A stretch of DNA of 32,368 nucleotides from Ruminococcus sp. (GCA_017624895.1 JAGAMB010000045.1:1-32368); one strand, 5' to 3'. Numbered from the stretch's first letter, positions 16,197-24,884 are shown. Program-made: numbers and translations. The notes: generated by a model not told the origin, from the sequence alone.

Positions 16197-19100
16197 GATG
16201 GACCGACCAGCAGGAAACAGCAATTAATGCAAGAAATTCGTCATTTATTGTATCAGCTGCGGCAGGAAGCGGAAAAACGGCGGTATTAACAGAAAGGCTT
16301 GTCAAGCTCCTCTCCGATGAAAGTGCAGGAGTAAGGGCAGACAAAATAGTAGCGGTTACATTTACAAATGCTGCGGCATCAGAGCTGAAAAAAAAGCTTG
16401 ACAGGCGATTTCGTCAGCTGATAAACGACCGCCCGAATGAACCGTTTCTGCTGCGTCAGCAGGTGCTTTTACAGAATGCAAAAATATCGACCATAAACTC
16501 ATTCTGCTTTGACCTTTTAAGAGATAATATTACGGAGCAGGGGATAACTTCAGGTTTCGGCGTACTTGATGAAAACGATGTAAATGTTATACGGACACAG
16601 GCGGTCAATGAGCTGCTTGATATGTACAGCCGCGAGGAATACGACAAGATTTCATATCTTTATGATAAATTCTGCATAAACGATCATCAGCCGCTTATTG
16701 ACGCAATTCTCAGTACAGACAGGTTTCTTTCATCTGTGGCTATAGGTGAAAAATGGCTCGATAAGGCAGTATCCGAGTACAAAAAGGATTTTGCCGATTC
16801 GGTATATTTTAACGCGTTTTTTGAGGATATGGCAGCAAGACTTCATAAGGCAAAGCTTCTTGCGGAGGAGAATTTAAAGGCAGTTAAAGATATTTTCCCT
16901 GATATGACAATATCACAGGCTGTAAAATCGCTGGAGCAGGCGCAGGAGGATTTTGTAAAGGTGCAGACTCTTGCTGACTGTGCGGAAAGGCATATTTTCC
17001 CTGATGATGATATGGCGGCTGAATGTCTTGAATTTGCAAGGCTTGTGACGCTGAGCAAAAAGGTTGAGTATAATGCTGCATTAAGGGAGCTTTACAAAGA
17101 GCGCCGTGAGCGTATCAAGAAGATATTGAAAGGAGCAGTTCCCTGTTTTGTATCGGCTCCCCGTGATTTTGAGGAGTCAGGGAAGGTGGCGGAGCTTCTT
17201 GGTGAGGCAGTAAAGCGTTTCCGCAGTATAGTGTGGGAAAAGAAATGCGCAAGAAATTCCATAAGCTTTGATGATGGTGAAAGACTTGTGCTGGAGCTTC
17301 TTGCTGATTATGACAGCGAGGGCAGAATTATTCAGTCGGAGGCGGCAAGGCGTATAGCCGAATATTATGATATTATTCTTGTTGACGAATATCAGGACTC
17401 CAACAATAAGCAGGATCTGATATTCAAGCTGATATCAAAGGGCTTCAAGCACGATAGCTGCGGCAGACCGATGTATGGCAGAAATGCCTTTGTCGTTGGC
17501 GATGTAAAGCAGTCGATTTACCGTTTCCGTCTTGCAAATCCGAAGAATTTCATTGAGGTTATGAACAGCTCCGAAAGATATACAGAGGAGAGTGACGCTG
17601 AGAATAAAGCAATTCTGCTGAACAGGAATTTTCGAAGCTCACCGCAGGTTATCGACTTTGTAAATTTTATTTTCGGGGAGCTTATGACAAAAAGCTGCGG
17701 AGAAATCAGTTATAACGATGATGAGAAGCTGTATTTCGGTGCAAAGCAGTATGAAAACGGTGAGGATGGGGAACGAATTACCCATATTAACTTCATAGAT
17801 ACTGATATGTCTGTTTCTGAGGAGGACAAGGATATCCGTCCGGAGGCTGAAATAACAGCCGACAGAATAGCCGATATGCTGTGCCGGGGAGTAGCCGTCA
17901 CAGAGAATGACGGTACAAGCCGTCCCTGTATGCCAAGGGATTTCTGCATACTTGTAAGAACAAATCCCGCGGCAAATATATACACTCAGGCACTTGAAAA
18001 ACGTGGAATTGCTGCAAAGGGAAGCGATGAAAAGGGATATCTGAAATCACGGGAAATAGCCGTTCTCACAGATTTGCTGCGAGTTATTGCAAATCCGCTT
18101 AAAGATGTACCTCTTGCAGCGGTAATGGTGTCGCCGATGTATCCCTTTGAGGTAAAGGATCTGGCAATTCTGCGGGCATATGATAAAAAGCTGCCGCTGT
18201 ACAGTCTTGTGAGAGCTGCGGCAGATAATCAGCTTGATGAAATAGATGAAAATCTATCGGCACGATGCAGAGAGCTTCTTGACTCGGTGGATAATTTCCG
18301 ACTTAACTCTGTAACAATGACAATCGGCGAGCTTATCAGCAGCATATATGATACTACAGATTTTGTTTCGGTTATGCAGCAGTATACTAATGGCGAAAAG
18401 AAAAGAGCAAATCTGCGTCTGCTTATTCAGTATGCACGTAATTACGAGTCAGCTGCGGCGGCTGAGGGCGGCGGAGGTTTAAGCGGCTTTATTGCTCATC
18501 TTGACCGCGTTCTTGAAAGCGGAGATTATGAGCAGGGAAAGGTATCTGCGGCATCAGGAGATTATGTTACTGTTCAGACAATGCATAAATCAAAAGGTCT
18601 GGAATATCCCTTTGTATTCACAGCGGAAACAGGATATGAATTTCGCTTTGATTCAGACAGGGTAATGTGCAGCGACGACGGCAGAATGGGTTTTATCCTA
18701 TGTGAGAAAAAGGATCTAAGGCGATACCGAACATTTCAGCAGATCATGCTCAGCTCTGAGGGGCAGCGTGATACGAGAAGTGAGGAGCTGAGATTGCTGT
18801 ATGTTGCACTTACAAGAGCAAAGCAGCAGCTGTTTATCAATCTTAAATGCGGCGCTGAGGAGAAGAAACGAGTGACACAGCTTATTGAGGAATGTGTTGT
18901 AAGCGGAAGTGAAACAGGAGGGCTTGCGGAGTCAGCTAAAAGCTTTTCTGATTGGTTCTGGCTTGCTCTGATGATGCATGGGGAATTTGCAGCAATTGCT
19001 GACAAGCTTGATATTGACTGTGGTTCATTCGGATTTCCTGCTTTTAACAGTCAGGATGAATTGTTTGAGTATGATGTATACAGCGAATTTGAAAGGGGAG

Positions 19101-19816
19101 AGCTTACTGCTGAGGACAGGGTTCCCGAAAAGGCTGATGAAGAAATCGTAAAGCGGCTCAGGGAGATGTTTGAAAGCAGCTATGACCGTACCCTTGCAAA
19201 TACACCATCGAAGCTCAGCGTAACCCAGATTTCGAAGAAATTCACAGATGACGAGGAATTTGATTTTCAGCTTAAACGCCCGTTATTCCTGAGAGAAAAG
19301 GGGTATCTTACAGGTGCTGAGCGCGGAACGGCAATCCACAGCTTTTTCCAGTATTGCTCCTTTGAAAATGCCATAGCGGACACGAAAGCTGAGATAAACA
19401 GACTTGCTGAACGGGGATTTCTTACAAAGGCACAGGCTGAGAGTATAAATATCCGCAAGGTAAAGGCTTTTTTTGCCACAGATCTGTATAGGAGAATATG
19501 TGCTTCATCTCATTCGGAGCGTGAGAAAAAGTTTACCGTAGCCGCAGCGGAGCTTGAAATCAATGACGTTGTTTTTGAAAGGCTGAAAGGTTCTGACGGT
19601 ATGATAAAGGGTATTATCGACCTGATGTTTGAAGAAAAAGACGGAATAGTAATAGTTGACTACAAATCTGACAGATACATAACAGAAGAACAGCTCTGTC
19701 AGCGGTATGAAAAGCAGCTTTCGATATATAAAGCTGCAATTGAGCTTACTATGGGGAAAAAAGTAAAGGAGCTTATTATTTATTCCATCGACCTTGAAAA
19801 AGAAATAAGGATATAA
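16193..19816 (+). CDS. addA: AddA subunit of the AddAB helicase-nuclease
   Basis: 1207 residues, the normal AddA size. It is a UvrD/RecB-like SF1A 3'-5' helicase fused to a RecB-type nuclease. The Walker A motif AAAGSGKT is at 22-29, motif II VDEYQDS at 397-403, and motif III GDVKQSIYRFRLA and motif VI LLYVALTRAKQQL are clear. The C-terminal nuclease site IVDYKSDRY has D1156 and K1158. Together with AddB it resects DNA ends until it meets a Chi-like site. Translation is coupled to addB by the ATGA overlap. The stop codon directly abuts a MITE-like element. Confidence 0.96.
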   Translation: MRWTDQQETAINARNSSFIVSAAAGSGKTAVLTERLVKLLSDESAGVRADKIVAVTFTNAAASELKKKLDRRFRQLINDRPNEPFLLRQQVLLQNAKISTINSFCFDLLRDNITEQGITSGFGVLDENDVNVIRTQAVNELLDMYSREEYDKISYLYDKFCINDHQPLIDAILSTDRFLSSVAIGEKWLDKAVSEYKKDFADSVYFNAFFEDMAARLHKAKLLAEENLKAVKDIFPDMTISQAVKSLEQAQEDFVKVQTLADCAERHIFPDDDMAAECLEFARLVTLSKKVEYNAALRELYKERRERIKKILKGAVPCFVSAPRDFEESGKVAELLGEAVKRFRSIVWEKKCARNSISFDDGERLVLELLADYDSEGRIIQSEAARRIAEYYDIILVDEYQDSNNKQDLIFKLISKGFKHDSCGRPMYGRNAFVVGDVKQSIYRFRLANPKNFIEVMNSSERYTEESDAENKAILLNRNFRSSPQVIDFVNFIFGELMTKSCGEISYNDDEKLYFGAKQYENGEDGERITHINFIDTDMSVSEEDKDIRPEAEITADRIADMLCRGVAVTENDGTSRPCMPRDFCILVRTNPAANIYTQALEKRGIAAKGSDEKGYLKSREIAVLTDLLRVIANPLKDVPLAAVMVSPMYPFEVKDLAILRAYDKKLPLYSLVRAAADNQLDEIDENLSARCRELLDSVDNFRLNSVTMTIGELISSIYDTTDFVSVMQQYTNGEKKRANLRLLIQYARNYESAAAAEGGGGLSGFIAHLDRVLESGDYEQGKVSAASGDYVTVQTMHKSKGLEYPFVFTAETGYEFRFDSDRVMCSDDGRMGFILCEKKDLRRYRTFQQIMLSSEGQRDTRSEELRLLYVALTRAKQQLFINLKCGAEEKKRVTQLIEECVVSGSETGGLAESAKSFSDWFWLALMMHGEFAAIADKLDIDCGSFGFPAFNSQDELFEYDVYSEFERGELTAEDRVPEKADEEIVKRLREMFESSYDRTLANTPSKLSVTQISKKFTDDEEFDFQLKRPLFLREKGYLTGAERGTAIHSFFQYCSFENAIADTKAEINRLAERGFLTKAQAESINIRKVKAFFATDLYRRICASSHSEREKKFTVAAAELEINDVVFERLKGSDGMIKGIIDLMFEEKDGIVIVDYKSDRYITEEQLCQRYEKQLSIYKAAIELTMGKKVKELIIYSIDLEKEIRI

Positions 19817-19889
19817 TACTAATCCCTGAAACACAGCAGACAAACCCAATGGCATAAATGGCGTATGTCATAAAATATTAGGATTGGTA
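19817..19889. repeat. Dispersed MITE-like element, copy C (short, 73 bp)
   Basis: Starts at the base after the addA stop codon. Ends are TACTAATCC and GGATTGGTA, an inverted repeat with one mismatch. The left ~55 bp match the reverse complement of the right part of copy B (about 80% by eye); the middle present in B is missing, so this looks like an internal-deletion derivative. Confidence 0.68.
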
Positions 19890-19890
19890 T

Positions 19891-19928
19891 AAAAAACAGG
19901 CATATGTCACGGAAATGACATATGCCTG
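19891..19928 (-). terminator. Terminator of htrA
   Basis: Perfect 13-bp stem CAGGCATATGTCA/TGACATATGCCTG with a six-base loop. On the minus strand it is followed by TTTTTTATACC. On the plus strand there is no T run, so it mainly serves htrA. Confidence 0.88.
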
Positions 19929-19966
19929 AAATTATAGTGAGCATCAAATATTATTTTATAAACTTA

Positions 19967-21409
19967 TTATGGCTGTTGCACAAGAGGATTTTCGTCTGTC
20001 TCGCTTTCTGTTGCAGGTTCATCTGCAGGTTCAGATTCCATTTCGTTTTGAGCCTCGTAAAGAACGAGATCAATGTCAATATCCTGTCCCTCGCGGTGTA
20101 CTTTAAGAGTTACAGTATCGCCTGCCTTGAATTTATTCTTGATGCTGTTAAGCTCCTCCATTGTTGTAACAGGCTCATCGTTTATACCGATAATAATATC
20201 TCCGACTTTGATGCCTGCTGCTTCAGCGGCACTTTCAGGAGCAACTGTGCGGACGTATATACCCATAGGGAGTCCGAGATAACTTGAATAAACATCGGTA
20301 ATATCAACAGCGGAAATACCGATCTGAGGTCTGCCCTTGACATGTTTGTAATTTACCAGATCGTCAATAATTTCCTTAGCATTGTTAATGGGAATTGCAA
20401 AGCCAAGACCTTCAATTGAAGCTGAACCGTAGCTTGCTGATAATTTTGCGGAATTTATGCCGATAACCTGACCGCAGCTGTTGAGGAGCGGGCCGCCTGA
20501 GTTACCCTCGTTTATGGCTGCATCTGTTTGCAGGAGCGTCATTTGTCTGTCGTTAATTGAAATTTCTCTGTCAAGAGCTGAAACGATACCGCTTGTAACA
20601 GAGCCGAAAAGTTCAAATCCAAGTGGATTTCCCACGGCAATAACAAGCTCGCCTACACGAAGCTCATCGGAATTTCCAAATGATGCAGGAGTAAATCCTG
20701 TTTCATCAACTTTAAGAACAGCAAGATCAGTTTCAACGTCAAAAGCAACGATTTTAGCCTCATATTCCTCCTCGTTGCTGAAAAGAACGGAAACCTCTTT
20801 AGCCTCTCCGGCTGTATATTCATTTGTATCCTGCATATAAACAACGTGAGCATTTGTGATAATATAGCCGTCTTCAGTCATTACGATACCTGTGCCTGTG
20901 CCGACGCCTTCGCGTACCTCCGGCTCTGACTGGAAGCCCCAGCCCCAGGGATTGAAACTGTTGCTCATATTATATTCTATCTCAAAAAGTGAGGAAATAC
21001 CCACAACAGATGGCATAATCTCGTCCACAATATCGGGGAGATACTTGGCGTCAGATCGTGATGCGATTTCGAAAAGTCCGGGATTATCTGACGGCGGAGC
21101 AGTTTTGTCAATGGAATTATTTTTATTTGTTTCAACTGCTTCATTATTTTTATCGGGATTTTTTTTCTCTGATTCCTCATTGCCGAAATAACGGCTGTCA
21201 TCCAAAAAGCCGTGAATCTGGGTTATAGCGCCTGCACCAACTGCAAGGAAAAGTGCAGCTGTAATAACAATAAGAGCAATGCGTCCTTTTGATTTTTTGG
21301 GTTTTTTCGGAGGTTCATCCCCTGAATAATAGGAATAATTCTCCTCCTGATTATAATATCTATCGTTCTGATTATAGTCATTGTTATAATTGTTGAACAT
21401 ATCTGACAT
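19967..21409 (-). CDS. htrA: HtrA/DegP-like membrane-anchored serine protease
   Basis: A 480-residue envelope quality-control protease. The N-terminal ~40 residues are an Asn/Tyr-rich and then Lys/Pro-rich cytoplasmic tail, followed by one transmembrane helix (about 43-64), an acidic linker, and a trypsin-like domain with the triad H188 (ITNAHVV), D228 (DLAVLKV) and S304 (NEGNSGGPL). One PDZ domain (about 365-450) follows, and the tail is acidic (Glu/Asp/Pro/Thr). This is the standard Firmicute HtrA layout, with the protease outside the membrane, where it degrades or refolds misfolded exported proteins. TGAGGT precedes the ATG. It is monocistronic, with its own promoter and a strong terminator. 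Confidence 0.95.
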   Translation of the reverse strand: MSDMFNNYNNDYNQNDRYYNQEENYSYYSGDEPPKKPKKSKGRIALIVITAALFLAVGAGAITQIHGFLDDSRYFGNEESEKKNPDKNNEAVETNKNNSIDKTAPPSDNPGLFEIASRSDAKYLPDIVDEIMPSVVGISSLFEIEYNMSNSFNPWGWGFQSEPEVREGVGTGTGIVMTEDGYIITNAHVVYMQDTNEYTAGEAKEVSVLFSNEEEYEAKIVAFDVETDLAVLKVDETGFTPASFGNSDELRVGELVIAVGNPLGFELFGSVTSGIVSALDREISINDRQMTLLQTDAAINEGNSGGPLLNSCGQVIGINSAKLSASYGSASIEGLGFAIPINNAKEIIDDLVNYKHVKGRPQIGISAVDITDVYSSYLGLPMGIYVRTVAPESAAEAAGIKVGDIIIGINDEPVTTMEELNSIKNKFKAGDTVTLKVHREGQDIDIDLVLYEAQNEMESEPADEPATESETDENPLVQQP

Positions 21410-21467
21410 TGGCTAACCTCATTTCAATATTTTATAAATTTATTATAAACATTTATGTGATAAATAT

Positions 21468-21496
21468 ATGATAAGCTATAGAAAAATAAAGAACAA
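21468..21496 (-). promoter_or_regulatory. Probable htrA promoter
   Basis: On the minus strand TTGTTC (21496-21491), 17-bp spacer, TATCAT (21473-21468), in very AT-rich DNA. Another TATAAT lies closer to the gene but lacks a good -35 box. I see no clear CtsR or CssR operator. Confidence 0.4.
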
Positions 21497-21530
21497 ATTT
21501 TTCCTTTAATGGCTTAAATCCGCAGTTACA

Positions 21531-21559
21531 AAAAAGCACCGCATAACACGGTGCTTTTT
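21531..21559 (-). terminator. Terminator after the thioesterase gene
   Basis: Stem AGCACCG/CGGTGCT, flanked by A and T runs that extend the pairing, with a seven-base loop. It begins right behind the thioesterase stop codon and ends in TTTTTTG on the minus strand. The symmetrical A and T runs would also allow it to work on the plus strand. Confidence 0.88.
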
Positions 21560-21560
21560 G

Positions 21561-21956
21561 TTATTTTCCGTTTTTTTCATAGGTTTTGGCGGTGAATTTT
21601 TCGCTGTACACAAGGAAACGCTTGTGAGTTCCGCAGCCGATTTCGCCGCACTCGTCATATGCCTTTACATCGAAAGTGAACTCGCGTCCGTTTACTGCGG
21701 TGAGGACAGCTTCTGCTGTAACCTGCATACCATCGGGAGTTGCTGAGGAATGTTTGATATTAAGCTCTGTGCCTACAGTAGTTTCGCCGTCGTCAAGATA
21801 CTGTGCGAGGCAGTCGCAGGCAGCAGCTTCCATAAGTGCTACCATTGCAGGAGTAGCGAATACTTTAAGTGAACCGCTTCCCATAGTTGATGCAAAATTG
21901 TTTTCGCTGACAGAGGTAACTGCTTTACCCTTAATATTTACGCTTATTTCTTTCAT
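21561..21956 (-). CDS. Hot-dog thioesterase, fluoroacetyl-CoA thioesterase (FlK)-like
   Basis: A 131-residue single hot-dog-domain protein. The FlK catalytic trio Thr-Glu-His is present with exact spacing: T35 and E43 in ATPAMVALMEAAA, and H69 in ELNIKHSSATPDG (FlK T42, E50, H76; all shifted by seven). FlK hydrolyses fluoroacetyl-CoA, but most relatives are general acyl-CoA thioesterases of unknown substrate, and there is no sign of fluoroacetate metabolism here. Its ATG follows the stop codon of the LtaS-like gene with no gap (TAAATG), so the two are translationally coupled. AAAGGAG lies inside the end of that upstream gene. Confidence 0.88.
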   Translation of the reverse strand: MKEISVNIKGKAVTSVSENNFASTMGSGSLKVFATPAMVALMEAAACDCLAQYLDDGETTVGTELNIKHSSATPDGMQVTAEAVLTAVNGREFTFDVKAYDECGEIGCGTHKRFLVYSEKFTAKTYEKNGK

Positions 21957-23819
21957 TTATGATTCTCCTTTGCTTGCTTCAAGAATTTCATCGGGAATGG
22001 GGCAGGGTGACATAACTTCGCCTATTACACGGTCATAGGTAAGTACATCAAGCTCCTCATTATCCGGTGTACCGTCATTGTAATCGGTGGAATAAACGGG
22101 GATTTTTTTTAGGTTTTCGTCCATACTTTCGATGAATGCATCGTGAGGTGCGTCAATGATATCGGCAATAATATACGGAACATAGAAGAAAGAGAACTTT
22201 TCATCGGGTACAGACGAGAAATCTGCACCGTAATTGCTCCAGAAGAAATACTTCTGCTCGTAAAGAGTGCTGCAATTCTGCCCCGTTATATTAAGCTGAT
22301 TGTAAACGCTTGTTTCGCCTCTGAGAGAGGGGAAGTGATCGCCTACGAAGAAAACGAGAGTAGGTTCGTCAAGTTTTTTAAGCTCATCAAGAAATGCTGT
22401 AAGTCCGTCATTTGTGTGCTTGATCCAGGTGAGATAATTTCCGATTTCATCATCGGGATTTTCGCCCTGATCGTAAGGCTGATGATTTTGCATTGTTGTA
22501 GTGTGGATATACATTGGCTCGTCTGTAGTATTGACAAGCTCCAGAAGCTGGCTGAAAATGGTATTATCATCAACATATGTACCGAAATGCTCCACAGGAA
22601 CAGTAAAATCGGTAACATTGTCGATATCGTCGTGGAAGATCATCTTGTCAAAGCCGAAATCGCTGTATATATTTGTGCGGTTATAGAATGAACTCTGGAA
22701 GGGATGTACATAAGCTGTTTTATATCCCCAACTCTTATAATACTGAGCGAAAGCAGGCTGCTCACGGTCAGCAAGCTCTCTCTGAGGCATATTCGGTGTA
22801 TTCAGACCTCTTACAGGAAGTCCGAAAAGCAGCTCAAATTCCGAACGGACAGTATAGCTTGCATATGTGGGAGTAATTGCAATACCGCTTTTACCCTCAG
22901 CACAGGCTTTATCAAATCCCTCGTAGTAGGAATCGTCAATGCCAAGCTCCTCGAACACTCTGAAATCTGCGTAGGATTCGCTCATAACAACGATCACATT
23001 TGGCTTTAAGCCGTTATTGAAATTATCGACAGGGAGAAGTTCCTCGTCAATAATTTCCTCAATATATTCTTCAGTATAGTTAACCGGTTCTACAATGCGG
23101 TTTTCAAAGCTTTCCGATGCAGTTTCCACAAGAAATGCAAGGAAGCTGTTGTTGTTGAATTTCTCATTGAGGAGGAAAGCGTTATTTGCGGCTGTTGTGT
23201 CAAGCTTGAAGAAATTATACACAGGGGTGTAAAAGCTTGGGAAAACTATCATGCATATGCTGACTACTGAGCATACAGCAGCTGTGACAGCGCGCTTAAC
23301 ACCTCTGTTTCTCGGAAGCTTCGGATTGAAGTGGAATACTAAAACGAGAAATGCTATAACGATCAAGCAATATATCAGAAGATTTGGCGTAATTTTTATG
23401 TAGGCAAAGGATTTCAGACTCTTAACGCTCTTAAAGAGCTTCATATCCGACAGGATAAGGTGATTTCCGTTTGTGCCGTACTTGAAAAGCTCGGTAATGC
23501 TCAGCGCCATATAGGTGAAGCTGTGAATTGTCACAGCAATCCATCCCTTGCGGAAAATCGCAAGGAGAAGGGAGAATACCAGAGCAGCGGCAATAAAGTT
23601 GAAAACAATTACAGATGGACGATCTGCGGCAAATTCAATAAATGAACTTACAAATTTGAATTGATTGATCTCCGCCATACAAACGATGAAAACGGGGAAA
23701 ATCAACAGCAGAAAGGTATTCAGCGTCTTGAATTTCTCTGAATTTTCCTCTCTTTTTTCATTGTATTTTCTTACTTTTTCAAGAAGAATATGGAATTTTG
23801 TTTTAATTAAATCTGTCAT
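21957..23819 (-). CDS. LtaS-like membrane phosphoglycerol transferase / sulfatase-fold protein
   Basis: The start is ATG 23819, with GGAGG at 23832-23828; a longer in-frame start at 23873 overlaps the promoter and lacks a ribosome binding site. It gives 620 residues. Several transmembrane helices lie in about 34-200, followed by an extracellular alkaline-phosphatase-fold domain (about 272-600). Visible active-site parts: NVIVVMSESY (metal-binding E281), the nucleophile region SYTVRSEFE (T323, matching the lipoteichoic acid synthase Thr), the HTTTMQNHQPYD loop (439-450) and FVGDHFPSL (D494, H495). The family transfers glycerol phosphate from phosphatidylglycerol to lipoteichoic acid or membrane glycans. 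MSESY replaces the more usual QMESF, so it may be an LtaS-like paralogue and not the main synthase. Confidence 0.88.
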   Translation of the reverse strand: MTDLIKTKFHILLEKVRKYNEKREENSEKFKTLNTFLLLIFPVFIVCMAEINQFKFVSSFIEFAADRPSVIVFNFIAAALVFSLLLAIFRKGWIAVTIHSFTYMALSITELFKYGTNGNHLILSDMKLFKSVKSLKSFAYIKITPNLLIYCLIVIAFLVLVFHFNPKLPRNRGVKRAVTAAVCSVVSICMIVFPSFYTPVYNFFKLDTTAANNAFLLNEKFNNNSFLAFLVETASESFENRIVEPVNYTEEYIEEIIDEELLPVDNFNNGLKPNVIVVMSESYADFRVFEELGIDDSYYEGFDKACAEGKSGIAITPTYASYTVRSEFELLFGLPVRGLNTPNMPQRELADREQPAFAQYYKSWGYKTAYVHPFQSSFYNRTNIYSDFGFDKMIFHDDIDNVTDFTVPVEHFGTYVDDNTIFSQLLELVNTTDEPMYIHTTTMQNHQPYDQGENPDDEIGNYLTWIKHTNDGLTAFLDELKKLDEPTLVFFVGDHFPSLRGETSVYNQLNITGQNCSTLYEQKYFFWSNYGADFSSVPDEKFSFFYVPYIIADIIDAPHDAFIESMDENLKKIPVYSTDYNDGTPDNEELDVLTYDRVIGEVMSPCPIPDEILEASKGES

Positions 23820-23863
23820 ATATGAAACCTCCAAAATTAAAGGATTACTATTAACTAAGATAT

Positions 23864-23892
23864 AATATAACACATAATTATTGAAGTTTCAA
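23864..23892 (-). promoter_or_regulatory. Promoter of the LtaS-like / thioesterase operon
   Basis: On the minus strand TTGAAA (23892-23887), 17-bp spacer, TATATT (23869-23864). Its position also rules out the upstream start codon at 23873. Confidence 0.65.
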
Positions 23893-23957
23893 GGGCTTTT
23901 TGAAATTATCATAATTCTGTCACTATTTTTGTTGTTTTGGTAAATGTGTACGGAAAA

Positions 23958-23987
23958 CATAACTCTAAATTGTGAATTATGACAATT
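23958..23987. promoter_or_regulatory. Overlapping inverted repeats, operator-like
   Basis: CATAACTC (23958-23965) and GAATTATG (23974-23981) form an inverted repeat with one mismatch. AATTGT (23968-23973) and ACAATT (23982-23987) form a perfect one. Both have 8-bp spacing. The site lies at the predicted -35 of the FabG-like gene and 66 bp or more behind the divergent LtaS-like promoter. Confidence 0.4.
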
Positions 23988-24014
23988 AAAATTATTGCGG
24001 AAATATGTTATAAT
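23986..24014 (+). promoter_or_regulatory. Promoter of the FabG-like gene
   Basis: Perfect TATAAT at 24009-24014. The -35 region 17 bp upstream (TTAAAA) is poor and overlaps the inverted repeats, which fits a regulated promoter. The predicted transcript start, near 24021, lies after the GTG at 24017, so that codon is not the start. Confidence 0.5.
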
Positions 24015-24037
24015 TAGTGATAGGGAGAGTGATTATT

Positions 24038-24742
24038 TTGAAAAAAGCAGTTGTTACAGGCGGTGCCGGCGGGATAGGTTCGGCTGTTTGCCGTCGTCTT
24101 GCACAAGATGGCTATTTTGTTTATGTGGGTTATTCATCGTCAGCTGAAAAAGCGATGGCTATTGCCGCGGAAATCGGCGGTGAAGCAATTGAAATAAACG
24201 TTTCTGATGGGAGATCCATTGAAGCTGCGGTTGAATGTATCGGTGCGGCTGATTTGCTTGTGAATAATGCCGGAGTATCAGAAATCGACCTGTTTACCTC
24301 TATTTCGCCGGAAAAAAGCAAGAGGATAATGAGTGTAAATCTGGTGGGAGCTATGGAGCTGTCACGGAAACTGCTTCCCTATATGATCAACCGGAAATCA
24401 GGGTGTATAATAAATATTGGTTCTATGTGGGGGGAAGTGGGCGCTTCCTGTGAAGTTGACTATTCTGCGTCGAAAGCAGGACTTATAGGCTTCACTAAAG
24501 CGCTTGCAAAAGAGGTTGCGCCGTCGGGCATACGCGTTAACTGTATATCCCCCGGTTTTATTATGACAGAGATGAACAGCCGCTTTTCTGCGGAGGATCT
24601 TGAGCTTATTCGTGAGGAAATTCCTATGGGGATTTTTGGCGAACCGCGACATATTGCTGATACTGTTGCTTTTCTTGCCTCAGATTCAGCTGAATATATC
24701 ACAGGGCAGGTTATAAGTGTTAATGGCGGAATGGTAATATAA
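24038..24742 (+). CDS. fabG: FabG-like short-chain dehydrogenase/reductase
   Basis: The start is TTG 24038, with GGGAGAG at 24023-24029; it gives 234 residues. It is a classical SDR with the NAD(P)-binding TGGAGGIGSA motif near the N-terminus, the NNAG motif, the catalytic Ser (INIGS) and the YSASK Tyr-Lys pair, and the C-terminal CISPGFIMTEM. The closest family by pattern is 3-oxoacyl-ACP reductase (FabG), which reduces beta-ketoacyl-ACP in fatty acid synthesis. It stands alone, outside a fab cluster, so it may be a FabG paralogue with another substrate. It has no visible terminator before the rpsF promoter. Confidence 0.85.
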   Translation: MKKAVVTGGAGGIGSAVCRRLAQDGYFVYVGYSSSAEKAMAIAAEIGGEAIEINVSDGRSIEAAVECIGAADLLVNNAGVSEIDLFTSISPEKSKRIMSVNLVGAMELSRKLLPYMINRKSGCIINIGSMWGEVGASCEVDYSASKAGLIGFTKALAKEVAPSGIRVNCISPGFIMTEMNSRFSAEDLELIREEIPMGIFGEPRHIADTVAFLASDSAEYITGQVISVNGGMVI

Positions 24743-24770
24743 AAAATCTCAAAAAATTTGAAGAAAATAC

Positions 24771-24799
24771 TTGACAAGCCTGAAATAATATGGTATAAT
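24771..24799 (+). promoter_or_regulatory. Strong promoter of rpsF-ssb-rpsR
   Basis: Consensus TTGACA (24771-24776), 17-bp spacer, consensus TATAAT (24794-24799). The best promoter in the window, as expected for ribosomal protein genes. Confidence 0.93.
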
Positions 24800-24806
24800 A
24801 AGCGAG

Positions 24807-24859
24807 TATTGTGCGAATTGCACGATAATATTATCCTTGCCCTCAGTTGGTTGCAGGGC
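24807..24859 (+). promoter_or_regulatory. Structured leader of the rpsF operon
   Basis: Two hairpins lie between the promoter and the ribosome binding site: TATTGTGC/GCACGATA (24807-24827, one G-T pair) and GCCCT/AGGGC (24839-24859, extendable by wobble pairs). The palindrome GATAATATTATC (24824-24835) could form an alternative pairing between them. Many bacteria have an autoregulatory S6:S18-binding leader here; I could not identify its conserved CCG bulge, so that assignment is only a possibility. Confidence 0.45.
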
Positions 24860-24884
24860 GGAATCCAGAAGGAGGTGTACAGAA

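Noticed and set aside
23820-23873. Start of the LtaS-like protein at 23873
   Set aside because: That start falls inside the -10 region of the promoter at 23864-23892; ATG 23819 has a good GGAGG.
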